A DNA stretch of 6,991 nt. It comes from Verrucomicrobia bacterium UBA6354. Lineage in GTDB: Bacteria > Verrucomicrobiota > Kiritimatiellia > RFP12 > UBA1067. Made by a program: the position numbers and the translations under genes. This document shows, one piece after another, positions 1 through 6,610 of this stretch; position 1 is the stretch's first letter, and the number at the start of each line of letters is the position of its first letter. The stretch lies in the NCBI GenBank assembly GCA_002440145.1, contig DJRS01000076.1:1-6991 (forward strand), in the 5' to 3' direction. Under the pieces are notes generated by a model. The model made no database searches. It was not told the origin of the DNA and saw nothing but the letters and a program-made list of their open reading frames with translations.

Positions 1-2
1 AC

Positions 3-65
3 CCCGTTGCGCCGGAACGGCCGCGCGGTGCAAAGGAGAACGGGAAGACCGTCCCCTTCGACTGA
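3..65 (+). CDS. Possible C-terminal tail of an upstream gene (partial)
   Basis: Reading from base 3, a frame stays open for 20 codons and ends at a TGA at 63-65, giving a tail that ends in KENGKTVPFD. Sixteen of these 20 codons end in G or C, which matches the strong GC3 bias of the confirmed genes here and is better than the other two forward frames. It is in the same frame as the following glycosyltransferase but separated from it by the stop. The piece is far too short to assign a family. It may equally be non-coding leader sequence, because frame 1 is also open to base 93. Confidence 0.33.
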   Translation, partial: PVAPERPRGAKENGKTVPFD

Positions 66-87
66 CTGGAGACTTCCGTCCCCGTCC

Positions 88-116
88 TTGTAAAAATCCA
101 GCTTTTTTGCTATAAT
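88..116 (+). promoter_or_regulatory. Sigma70-type promoter of the glycosyltransferase operon
   Basis: A perfect -10 hexamer TATAAT lies at 111-116. At the ideal spacing of 17 bases upstream is TTGTAA at 88-93, which matches four of six positions of the TTGACA consensus. The spacer is AT-rich, with A and T tracts, and contrasts sharply with the GC-rich surroundings. A start of transcription about 7 bases after the -10 box would fall near 122-124, only about 5-7 bases before the ATG at 129. The hexamers and spacing are seen directly; activity is inferred. Confidence 0.7.
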
Positions 117-128
117 GTCCGCCAAATA

Positions 129-1115
129 ATGGAAATAGAGAAGAACAATCCGGAATGTGGCATCCGCCCGGACCTCCCCACGGGTGCGCGGCCGGCGCAT
201 GCGGGCCCCCAAGGTCCGATTTCCGTCTCTTTCTGCGTTTCGGACTCGTTTGTGCAGCATTTGGCGGTCGTTCTGGCGAGCCTCGCCGCGAACAATCCGG
301 ACGACCCCTTCGTTTTCCACGTCCTTCATCGCGACATCACCCCCGCGCACCAGCGGCTTCTGACCGACTGGCACGGCGGACGCGACGACATCACGGTCGT
401 TTTCCATCCAGTGGACGCGGCGCTTTTCGCGGACTTCCCCATCCCGCCCGAGCTCGAGCACGTCACGCAGGAGATGTACTACCGCTTTCTTCTGCCGACC
501 CTCCTCCCGGACGAAACGCGCACCATTTACTCCGATGTGGACGTCTGCTGCGTGGGAAACATCCGCCCGTTGTGGGAAACCGACCTGGGCGACAATGTGC
601 TCGCCGCCGTGTCGGAAGGCGCAGCGGGGGAGTTCAAGAAGAAGCTTATAGGACTCGAGGGCCCAGCCCCCTACTTCTATTCCGGCCTTTTGGTGATGGA
701 TCTCGCCAAAATGCGCCGGGAAGACGCGGTTTCCCGCCTTTTCGCCACCACCGCGGCGTATGCCCAGCGCATCGCCTGGCCCGACCAGGACGTCCTCAAC
801 ATCGTCTTCCGCAACCGCATCCTGCCGCTCGGTCCGGCATGGGACGGCATCAACGTGCGCTACTCTCCTTATAATAAGGAGGTACGCATCTGGCACTTCC
901 CCGGTGCGCTCATGAAGCCGTGGTGCAACATCTGGAAGAACCGCACCTGGCCGCTCTACCTGAAGTACCTGCGCCGGACGCCCTTCCGCGACCGTGCCGC
1001 GGCGTTTGTCTGGGGGCATATCAAGGGATTTTTCTGGTTTACGTACACGAAAAAGCGCGTCCGCCGTACGCTTTGCTGCGGCGTTCTCGTCCACAAAAAG
1101 AAGATGAAAGGATGA
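129..1115 (+). CDS. Family 8 glycosyltransferase (GT-A fold)
   Basis: A 328-residue enzyme expected to transfer a sugar from a nucleotide-sugar (typically UDP-sugar) donor to a surface glycan, with retention of configuration, on the cytoplasmic side. The GT8 landmarks occur in order: first beta strand at about residues 31-37, the metal-binding DxD motif (D136, D138, in IYSDVDV), YSGLLVMDLAKMR at 184-196 matching the family's NaGvlliNl block, DQDVLN at 219-224, and HFPGALMKPW at 256-265, which is the family's HxxGxxKPW donor/metal-binding block. The first 30 residues, rich in proline and glycine, lie outside the fold. The C-terminus is aromatic and basic (FFWFTYTKKRVRR, about 301-313), suggesting peripheral membrane attachment. 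ATG 129 is chosen because no ATG, GTG or TTG occurs in frame between it and the first strand, nor upstream as far as the in-frame stop at 63-65. It leads a three-gene operon. The sugar and acceptor cannot be told from sequence. Confidence 0.9.
   Translation: MEIEKNNPECGIRPDLPTGARPAHAGPQGPISVSFCVSDSFVQHLAVVLASLAANNPDDPFVFHVLHRDITPAHQRLLTDWHGGRDDITVVFHPVDAALFADFPIPPELEHVTQEMYYRFLLPTLLPDETRTIYSDVDVCCVGNIRPLWETDLGDNVLAAVSEGAAGEFKKKLIGLEGPAPYFYSGLLVMDLAKMRREDAVSRLFATTAAYAQRIAWPDQDVLNIVFRNRILPLGPAWDGINVRYSPYNKEVRIWHFPGALMKPWCNIWKNRTWPLYLKYLRRTPFRDRAAAFVWGHIKGFFWFTYTKKRVRRTLCCGVLVHKKKMKG
1107..1112 (+). promoter_or_regulatory. Ribosome binding site of the oxidoreductase gene
   Basis: AAAGGA lies 9 bases before the ATG at 1122 and sits inside the last codons of the glycosyltransferase gene, which stops at 1113-1115. 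It supports this start and makes translational coupling between the two genes likely. Confidence 0.55.
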
Positions 1116-1121
1116 CAAACG

Positions 1122-2975
1122 ATGAAAAAACCGACTAAATGGACGATTTTCGCCGCCGCGTTCGCGGCGCTTGCCGCCCCGGCGGACAACCTCCATCTCG
1201 AGGCGGAAGCCTTCGAGACCTGGGGCGGCTGGGTCAACGACACCCAGTTCATGGACGCGGACCACTCCTCCTATTTGCTGGCGCACGGCCTCGGGAAGCC
1301 CGTCGCGAACGCGAAAACAACCTTCGAAATCGCCGCGCCCGGACCCCACACCCTCCTCGTGCGCACCAAAAACTGGACCGCACCCTGGTCGAAATCCGCC
1401 GCGGGCACGTTCCAGATCAAAGTGGACGGGGTGGTCCAGCCCAAGGTGCTCGGTGCGGAAGGCCAGGGCGAGTGGCTGACGGAAACCGCGGGGGTCGTTC
1501 CGCTTGCCAAGGGCGTCCACACCCTGGAACTCGTCGATTTGACCGGCTTTGACGGACGCTGCGATTGGGTGGAAGTCAAGTCCGACATCGCCGCACCCAT
1601 TCCCGCCGCGCCGGTCAAAGTCGAGAAGCGCGCGTTCGACCTCGTGGTCGTCGGCGGCGGCATCGCCGGCACCACCGCGGCGATTTCCGCCGCGCGCCTC
1701 GGGCTTTCCGTTGCGCTCGTGCAGGACCGCCCCGTTCTCGGCGGCAACAACTCCAGCGAAATTCGCGTCCACCTCGGCGCCTGGCAGAACATGCCGCCCT
1801 ATCCGCGGCTCGGGGACGTCCTGGCTGAAATCGCCCCCGCGCGCGGCGGAAACGCCCAGCCCAAGGCGATCTACGAGGACGACCGCAAGCTCGCCGTCGT
1901 CAAAGCCGAGAAGAACATCTCCCTCTTCCTCAATACGCGCGTGGACGCCGTGTCCACGAACGGCGTCGGCCGCATCCTCTCCGTCTCGGGACGGGATACC
2001 CGCACGGGCAACCGCACCGTCTTTTCGGGACGGTGGTTCGTGGACGCGACGGGCGACGGCACGGTCGGCTATCTCGCCGGCGCCGATTGGCGCGAGGGAC
2101 GCGAGGCGAAAAGCGAAACCGGCGAGGCCTGGGCGCCCGAAAAGGCGGATATGCTCACGATGGGCGCGAGCGTGCAGTGGTACGCCGGGACCACGAAGGA
2201 CGGCAAGCCGGTCGCCTTCCCCCAGCAGCCGTGGATGATCCGCTTGACGGACGCCAACGGACACCAGGGCGTTCACGGCGACTGGGACTGGGAAGCCGGG
2301 CTCGGCCGCGAACAGATCGCCGAGGCGGAATACATCCGCGACTATGGCCTGCTCGTCGCCTTCTCCAACTGGGGATATGTGAAGAATCTGGCGTCCAACC
2401 GCACGGAATACGCCAACAAGGAGCTGAAATGGGTCGCCTACAACGCCGGACGGCGCGAATCGCGGCGTTTGATGGGCGACTGGATCCTGAGCGAAAACGA
2501 CATCGACGCGCGCACCGTCTTCCCGGACGCGACCTGCGCGGCGACCTGGACGATCGACCTGCACTGGCCGAAATCCGCCAAAGACTCCAAGTTCGACGGC
2601 GAACCCTTCCGGAGCGACTCGCTCAACAAGACCATCTGGCCCATGGCGATTCCCTACCGCTGCTACTATTCGCGCAATGTGCCGAACCTGTTCATGGCGG
2701 GACGCGACATCTCCGTCACCCACATCGCCCTCGGCACCACCCGCCTCATGCGCACCCACGGCATGATGGGCGAAGTCGTCGGCATGGCCGCGGCGATTTG
2801 CGCGAAACACGGCTGCGACCCGCGCGCGGTCTATACGGACTACCTGGACGAACTCAAAGCCCTCATGACGAAGGGCGTGGGCGACGGCAAGAAGCATCCG
2901 GAACAGCGCTACAACATCCAGGATTCCCTCGACCCGGCGTTCAAGTGGAATAAGCGCAACCATCAACTGCGCTGA
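1122..2975 (+). CDS. Exported FAD-dependent oxidoreductase with N-terminal beta-sandwich-like domain
   Basis: A 617-residue flavoprotein of the FAD_oxidored type (PF12831-like). Residues 1-22 look like a Sec signal peptide: a lysine-rich start (MKKPTKW), a short alanine-rich hydrophobic core, and AxA-like cleavage options near residues 19-22. Residues about 23-152 form a beta-rich module (starting LHLEAEAF, with FQIKVDGVVQP in the middle) resembling carbohydrate-binding or galactose-binding folds; this domain call is tentative. The FAD domain begins at about 172 with the dinucleotide-binding VVVGGGIAG (175-183), followed by LVQDRPVLGGNNSSEIRVH (199-217), a block I recognise from this secreted family. 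VDATGDG lies at 307-313, and a C-terminal FAD-contact region NLFMAGRDISVTHIALGTTRLM lies at about 522-543. The usual acidic residue ending the second strand is Q201, with D202 next to it. The substrate is unknown; relatives are often loosely named xanthan lyase-related, which should not be taken as a function. It lies 6 bases after the glycosyltransferase and 11 before the flippase-like gene. Confidence 0.85.
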   Translation: MKKPTKWTIFAAAFAALAAPADNLHLEAEAFETWGGWVNDTQFMDADHSSYLLAHGLGKPVANAKTTFEIAAPGPHTLLVRTKNWTAPWSKSAAGTFQIKVDGVVQPKVLGAEGQGEWLTETAGVVPLAKGVHTLELVDLTGFDGRCDWVEVKSDIAAPIPAAPVKVEKRAFDLVVVGGGIAGTTAAISAARLGLSVALVQDRPVLGGNNSSEIRVHLGAWQNMPPYPRLGDVLAEIAPARGGNAQPKAIYEDDRKLAVVKAEKNISLFLNTRVDAVSTNGVGRILSVSGRDTRTGNRTVFSGRWFVDATGDGTVGYLAGADWREGREAKSETGEAWAPEKADMLTMGASVQWYAGTTKDGKPVAFPQQPWMIRLTDANGHQGVHGDWDWEAGLGREQIAEAEYIRDYGLLVAFSNWGYVKNLASNRTEYANKELKWVAYNAGRRESRRLMGDWILSENDIDARTVFPDATCAATWTIDLHWPKSAKDSKFDGEPFRSDSLNKTIWPMAIPYRCYYSRNVPNLFMAGRDISVTHIALGTTRLMRTHGMMGEVVGMAAAICAKHGCDPRAVYTDYLDELKALMTKGVGDGKKHPEQRYNIQDSLDPAFKWNKRNHQLR

Positions 2976-2986
2976 TACCCGGCAAC

Positions 2987-4276
2987 ATGCAGAAGCGAAC
3001 CGCCATATTTCATCGAATTCACGCGAAACTCGGCGATTTCTGGTGGTATTCGCTTATGCTTTTCTGCGCCTGCCGCGCGGCGGACGCCCTGAACGCCTTC
3101 ATCGGCCTGTGGCTCGTCCCCTCGCGCGTCTCTCCCGCCGAACTCGGTGCGGTTCAGCCCCTGACGCAGTTCTCCACCCTCCTGGCCCTGCCCGTCTCCG
3201 TCTTCGCCCTCGTTTTCGCCCGTGAAGTCGCCGTTCTCGCGTCCAAGAAGGAATTCGGACGGCTCAAATCCCTTTTGCGCGGCGTTTTCTGGGCGACGGG
3301 CGTCTTCCTTGTGGTGGCGCTGGGGGTTTCGCGTCTGTTCCTGCCGGTCTTCCTCAGGCAAATCCGCATCGCCGAAGGTTCGCTCGGGCTGGTGATTCTG
3401 GCCTCGGCCTTCCTCGGCGCGGCCGCCCCCGTCTACACGAACGCCCTGCAGGGACTCAAACGCTTCAAGGAACTCTCCCTCGTCAATCTCGTGGGGGCCC
3501 CCTTGCGCCTGGCCGTCCTTCTGGTCGCCATGCCTTTTCGTGCGCTTTCCGGCTACTTTCTGGCACAGTGCGCCGCGCCCGCCTTCCAGATCTTCGCCAG
3601 CGTCTTCGGCTTGCGCCGCGAATTGCGCCACCCGGCCGAACCGTATTGGACGCGCCCCGCCCTCAAGCGCTTTAGCCGTCTCCTGCTGGCCGTCGGCGCC
3701 CTGTATGCGGCGGCCTCCGCGGCGGGTTTCATCGAACAGTTCATCATCCGCCAACGTCTGCCGGACGTGGAGTCCGCCGCCTATTACATGACCTCGCGTT
3801 TTGCGGATATCGCGAGCTTCTTCTCCTGCACCCTGGGCGTCACGCTCTTCCCCTTTACGGCCGAATCCGCCGCGCAGGGACGCGCCACGAAACCGCTCGT
3901 TCTGAAAGCCGCCGGCGCCACGTTAGCGGTTTCCGCCCTGCTGGCCCTCGTCTTTGCTTTCGCCGGTGCCCCCATCCTGCGCCTGCTGCCCCACGGCGAC
4001 CTCTACGCACCCTACGCCCCCGTCATCCCCGGACTCGTCGCCCTCGCCTTCCTGAACGCCGTCCTCGGCTTCCACATCAACACCGAGATTGCCGCCGGAC
4101 GTTTCGCCTTTTTGAAGTGGTACATTCCCGCCAATCTGCTCTACGCCGCGGCGCTTTACCTTTGGCCGCAAGGGACCCCCCTTTCGGCGGACTCCCTCCC
4201 CGCCATCCTCGGCTGGCTCCTCGCCGGCGCCGCGATCCGCTTCGCCTTTACCGTGCGCGACCTCGTGCGCCAATAA
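2987..4276 (+). CDS. Polysaccharide flippase-like membrane protein (MOP superfamily)
   Basis: A 429-residue, strongly hydrophobic protein with roughly 12 predicted membrane segments by eye (around residues 20-42, 58-78, 98-120, 132-152, 168-184, 186-208, 232-250, 270-290, 305-328, 345-365, 376-393, 404-420). Length and layout fit Wzx/O-antigen flippase relatives. Family-like sites are the loop NALQGLKRFKELSLVNLVGAP (about 152-172), typical of the fourth-fifth segment region, and TLGVTLFPFTAESAAQGR (about 282-299), resembling the conserved proline-containing segment in the second half. Such proteins flip lipid-linked oligosaccharides from the inner to the outer leaflet of the inner membrane. 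The start ATG 2987 has no good Shine-Dalgarno sequence (GATACCCGGCAAC precedes it), so translation may depend on coupling to the gene ending at 2975. The pairing with a glycosyltransferase supports glycan export. A MATE-type or other MOP transporter is the main alternative. Confidence 0.75.
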   Translation: MQKRTAIFHRIHAKLGDFWWYSLMLFCACRAADALNAFIGLWLVPSRVSPAELGAVQPLTQFSTLLALPVSVFALVFAREVAVLASKKEFGRLKSLLRGVFWATGVFLVVALGVSRLFLPVFLRQIRIAEGSLGLVILASAFLGAAAPVYTNALQGLKRFKELSLVNLVGAPLRLAVLLVAMPFRALSGYFLAQCAAPAFQIFASVFGLRRELRHPAEPYWTRPALKRFSRLLLAVGALYAAASAAGFIEQFIIRQRLPDVESAAYYMTSRFADIASFFSCTLGVTLFPFTAESAAQGRATKPLVLKAAGATLAVSALLALVFAFAGAPILRLLPHGDLYAPYAPVIPGLVALAFLNAVLGFHINTEIAAGRFAFLKWYIPANLLYAAALYLWPQGTPLSADSLPAILGWLLAGAAIRFAFTVRDLVRQ

Positions 4277-4284
4277 ACCAAAAC

Positions 4285-5067
4285 CTACCGGGACGTCTCG
4301 GGCAGCGCCTCCGGAACCGCCGACCGCAGCAAAAGTGACGGATCGTCGCGTATTTCCGCCGAAAACTCCCGCAGACTGCCGCTCGCGGACTCCAAATCGC
4401 CCAGAATGCGGCCGATGCGCCCCCGTTCGTCCGACAGAAACGCGTTGAGACTGTCCAGCACCGCGGCGGAATTGCCCACGACGGACGAGAGATTCGTCCA
4501 GAACCCCACGAAATCCATGTGGTCGATCTGGTTCATGACGCGCGTGGCCGAATCGGAAAAGCTCTCCAGCATGGACGGGGCCGGCGGAATGCACAGCGTC
4601 CGCGGCTTCCACGAGAGTTCCGCCGCCGCCACCGGCGTCTTGGGGAAGTTGATCTCGATGCGCGAAAGCCCCGTAATCCCGCTCGCCGTGACCGTCGCCC
4701 GCAACCCCTGCTGGACGAGCCGCGCGAACAGCCCCTCCGGATCGCCCGAATCGGGGCCGGAAAACATGCGGCGGTCGAGCCCGAGGCAGATCAGGATCTT
4801 CAGGCGGTCTTCCGGCGAAGCTTCGGGATAGGTGCCGCCGATGAACGAAATGCTCTTCACCGTCCCCACCTTCACGCCGCGGAAGTTCACCTCGCTCCCG
4901 ACGCTCAAACCCGAAACCGGGAGGTCCGAATACGTCTCGGCGGCGAATTCGTTCCGCCGGTTGCCGGCGCCCCCGACGTAAATGAGCGTGGCGACCAGCG
5001 CACAGGCCCCCAGGACAAGCGCGAAACCCGCGCGTGCATACCCCGTCTTGTTCGTTTCGCTAGCCAT
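4285..5067 (-). CDS. mlaD: MlaD-type MCE domain protein, lipid transporter substrate-binding subunit
   Basis: A 260-residue protein anchored in the inner membrane by one N-terminal helix (about residues 11-32), with the rest in the periplasm. The MCE domain runs from about 40 to 143. It starts with TYSDLPVSGLSVGSEVNFRG and VKVGTVKSISF, where the SGL..GS.V.FRGVKVG pattern is diagnostic, and closes with QQGLRATVTASGITGLSRIEI (about 119-139), matching the family's GlraqL...TG...I ending. MCE proteins form hexameric rings that carry lipid between the permease and the outer membrane. Downstream, about 163-245 is mostly helical after a PPAPS linker. It is the last gene of the operon and overlaps mlaF by 8 bases. 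Its length is above that of the roughly 180-residue E. coli MlaD because of this helical tail. The gene symbol is by family likeness; it may equally be called an MCE family protein. Confidence 0.9.
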   Translation of the reverse strand: MASETNKTGYARAGFALVLGACALVATLIYVGGAGNRRNEFAAETYSDLPVSGLSVGSEVNFRGVKVGTVKSISFIGGTYPEASPEDRLKILICLGLDRRMFSGPDSGDPEGLFARLVQQGLRATVTASGITGLSRIEINFPKTPVAAAELSWKPRTLCIPPAPSMLESFSDSATRVMNQIDHMDFVGFWTNLSSVVGNSAAVLDSLNAFLSDERGRIGRILGDLESASGSLREFSAEIRDDPSLLLRSAVPEALPETSR

Positions 5068-5812
5068 GGATTTCCTCCCCTCCGTTCAAGAAACGCCGCG
5101 TGAAAAGGTCCGTTGATTCCGTGCGCAGCTTCCGCGGATCCCCCAGCGCCACAAGCCCCTGCCGCGCCTTGTCGAACATCGCGCACCGGTCGCCTATGCG
5201 AAAGAGGCTCGCCAGCTCGTGCGTCACGATGACGAATGTCGCCCCCTTCTCCCGGCGCAGGCGCAAAATCAGCTGGTCGAGCGCGAACGCGGTTATCGGA
5301 TCCAGCCCCGCGCTCGGTTCGTCCAGAAAGAGAATTTCCGGGTCCAGCGCCAGCGCCCGGGCGATGGCGACGCGCTTGCGCATCCCGCCCGAGATTTCCG
5401 CCGGCATCTTGTCCGCCGCGTCCGCCAGTTCGACTTCCGCCAAAAGGCCCCGGGCGCGCGCCTCCCGCTCCTTGCGCGCCAGGCGCAGAAAGGACTCCAT
5501 CGGCAGCATGACGTTCTCCAGGCACGTCATGGACCCGAACAGTGCGCCGCTCTGGTACATGACCCCGATGCGCCGGTAGAGCGCCGCGGCGGTCTGGGGT
5601 GTCCATTCCGAACCGCATACCGCGAGGCGTCCGCCCAGCACGGGGTTGAGCCCGATCATGTGCTTCAGGACCGTCGACTTGCCGCACCCCGAGCCGCCGA
5701 GCAGGATGAAGATTTCGCCGCGCTGGATGGAGAAGGTCAAATCCCGCAGAATGACGTTCCCGGGATACCCCGCGTCCACGTGCGCCAGCTCGATAACCGT
5801 CTCCGCGCCCAT
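5060..5812 (-). CDS. mlaF: MlaF-type ABC transporter ATP-binding protein
   Basis: A complete 250-residue ATPase that would power the MCE lipid transporter from the cytoplasmic face. All motifs are intact: Walker A GGSGCGKST (39-47), Q-loop glutamine in MYQSGALF (Q87), signature SGGMRKRVAIARAL (141-154), Walker B ILFLDEP (160-166) with catalytic E165, D-loop SAGLD (167-171) and the switch histidine in VTHEL (H198). The SGGMRKR form of the signature and the QSGALF context are typical of the Mla/Ttg2 branch rather than of sugar or amino-acid importers. The ATG at 5812 lies 3 bases after the permease stop, and the stop TAG at 5060-5062 lies inside the first codons of mlaD, so the three are very probably co-translated. 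The ribosome site is a G-rich stretch rather than a classical AGGAGG. Confidence 0.93.
   Translation of the reverse strand: MGAETVIELAHVDAGYPGNVILRDLTFSIQRGEIFILLGGSGCGKSTVLKHMIGLNPVLGGRLAVCGSEWTPQTAAALYRRIGVMYQSGALFGSMTCLENVMLPMESFLRLARKEREARARGLLAEVELADAADKMPAEISGGMRKRVAIARALALDPEILFLDEPSAGLDPITAFALDQLILRLRREKGATFVIVTHELASLFRIGDRCAMFDKARQGLVALGDPRKLRTESTDLFTRRFLNGGEEIHG
5074..5083 (-). promoter_or_regulatory. Strong ribosome binding site of the MCE gene
   Basis: On the minus strand GGAGGGGAGG ends 6 bases before the ATG at 5067. It lies within the last codons of the ATPase gene and fixes the MCE protein start despite the 8-base overlap. Confidence 0.65.
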
Positions 5813-5815
5813 CGC

Positions 5816-6610
5816 CTACACCCCCCACACGTAGCAGACGACCGCGAAAAGCCCGTCCGCGACGGCGATCGCGACGATGCTGCCCACGACCGCCGCGGTG
5901 GCCGCCTCGCCCACGCCATCCGCCGTCGTCCGCGTGCGCAGCCCCGCCCCGCAACCGACGAGCCCGATGAGAAGGCCGAAGAAACACGCTTTGCCGAGCC
6001 CGAAAACGACCGGGAAAAGCGTCGCCGCGTCGCTCGCCCGGTTCCAGAAGACCACATTCGGCACGTTCATCGGCCCCAGCACGAGCGCCCCGCCCACGAG
6101 CCCGGCCAGCTCCGCCAGCACCGTCAATATCGGCATGGCCAGAATCGCCGCCAGCACGCGCGGCGCCACGAGAAACCGCACGGGCGGCAGCCCCATCGTC
6201 GTCAGCGCGTCCAGCTCCTCGTCCACCTTCATCGTCCCGATCTCCGCGGCGAACGCGCTCCCCGACCGCCCCGCCAGCACGATCGCCGTCACGAGCGGAC
6301 CCAACTCCCGGAAAAGCGCGATCGTCAGCAAGTCCGCCACATAGACCTCCGCCCCGAACGTGCGCAGCGCCGCGGCGCTTTCGAAGGCGAGAATCACCCC
6401 GAGCAGAAACCCGATCCCGACCGTCACCGGCAGCCCGTCGAACGCCGCGCGCGCAAACGTCCGCACGCCGTCCCGGAAGCGGAACTGCCGCGGATGCGCC
6501 AGAAGGAGGACGAAGTCCGCAAACGCCTCCCCGAGGAACGCCAAACGCTCCTCGCACGCCGCCACGCGCCGAAAGAACCCGCGCCCTATTCCCTCGAAGG
6601 GATTGCGCAT
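5816..6610 (-). CDS. mlaE: MlaE-type ABC transporter permease
   Basis: A 264-residue inner-membrane permease of the MlaE family (PF02405). The N-terminal 50 residues contain an amphipathic stretch, followed by about five hydrophobic segments (near 58-80, 92-112, 148-180, 198-225, 236-262). The family's central cytoplasmic signature is well preserved over about residues 101-154: RELGPL, VLAGRSGSAFAAEIGTMKV, EELDALTTMGLPPVRFLVAPR. The conserved AAEIGTMKV..E..AL pattern makes the call secure. It would form the dimeric membrane core contacted by the ATPase and the MCE ring. The reading frame stays open upstream to 6790, but the ATG at 6610 is chosen because it has a good Shine-Dalgarno site and the preceding 60 residues are out-of-frame translation of the auxiliary gene. 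It overlaps that gene by 25 bases and ends 3 bases before mlaF. Confidence 0.93.
   Translation of the reverse strand: MRNPFEGIGRGFFRRVAACEERLAFLGEAFADFVLLLAHPRQFRFRDGVRTFARAAFDGLPVTVGIGFLLGVILAFESAAALRTFGAEVYVADLLTIALFRELGPLVTAIVLAGRSGSAFAAEIGTMKVDEELDALTTMGLPPVRFLVAPRVLAAILAMPILTVLAELAGLVGGALVLGPMNVPNVVFWNRASDAATLFPVVFGLGKACFFGLLIGLVGCGAGLRTRTTADGVGEAATAAVVGSIVAIAVADGLFAVVCYVWGV

Noticed and set aside
66..108. Possible terminator: CTGGA (66-70) and TCCAG (97-101) followed by a run of six T
   Set aside because: The stem is only 5 pairs with a 26-base loop, and the T-run lies within the promoter spacer, so it is better explained as promoter AT-richness.
2033..2953. A 306-residue plus-strand open frame inside the oxidoreductase gene
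   Set aside because: It is an Arg-rich alternate frame of the FAD protein, whose own frame is continuous with conserved motifs up to its C-terminus, so there is no frameshift to explain.
2963..3754. A 263-residue minus-strand frame opposite the flippase-like gene
   Set aside because: It is a Glu/Gly/Gln-rich antisense shadow of a hydrophobic membrane protein gene, with no recognisable motif.
4289..4303. Near-palindrome at the end of the MCE gene followed by a T-rich stretch on the minus strand, as a terminator
   Set aside because: The stem has a mismatch and very few pairs once a loop is allowed, and the following T residues are broken by G; too weak to call.
4905..6557. A 550-residue minus-strand open frame spanning the permease, ATPase and MCE genes
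   Set aside because: It is an out-of-frame reading of three well-supported genes, is dominated by Arg, Gly and Ala, and shows no family motif; long shadow frames are expected at this GC content.
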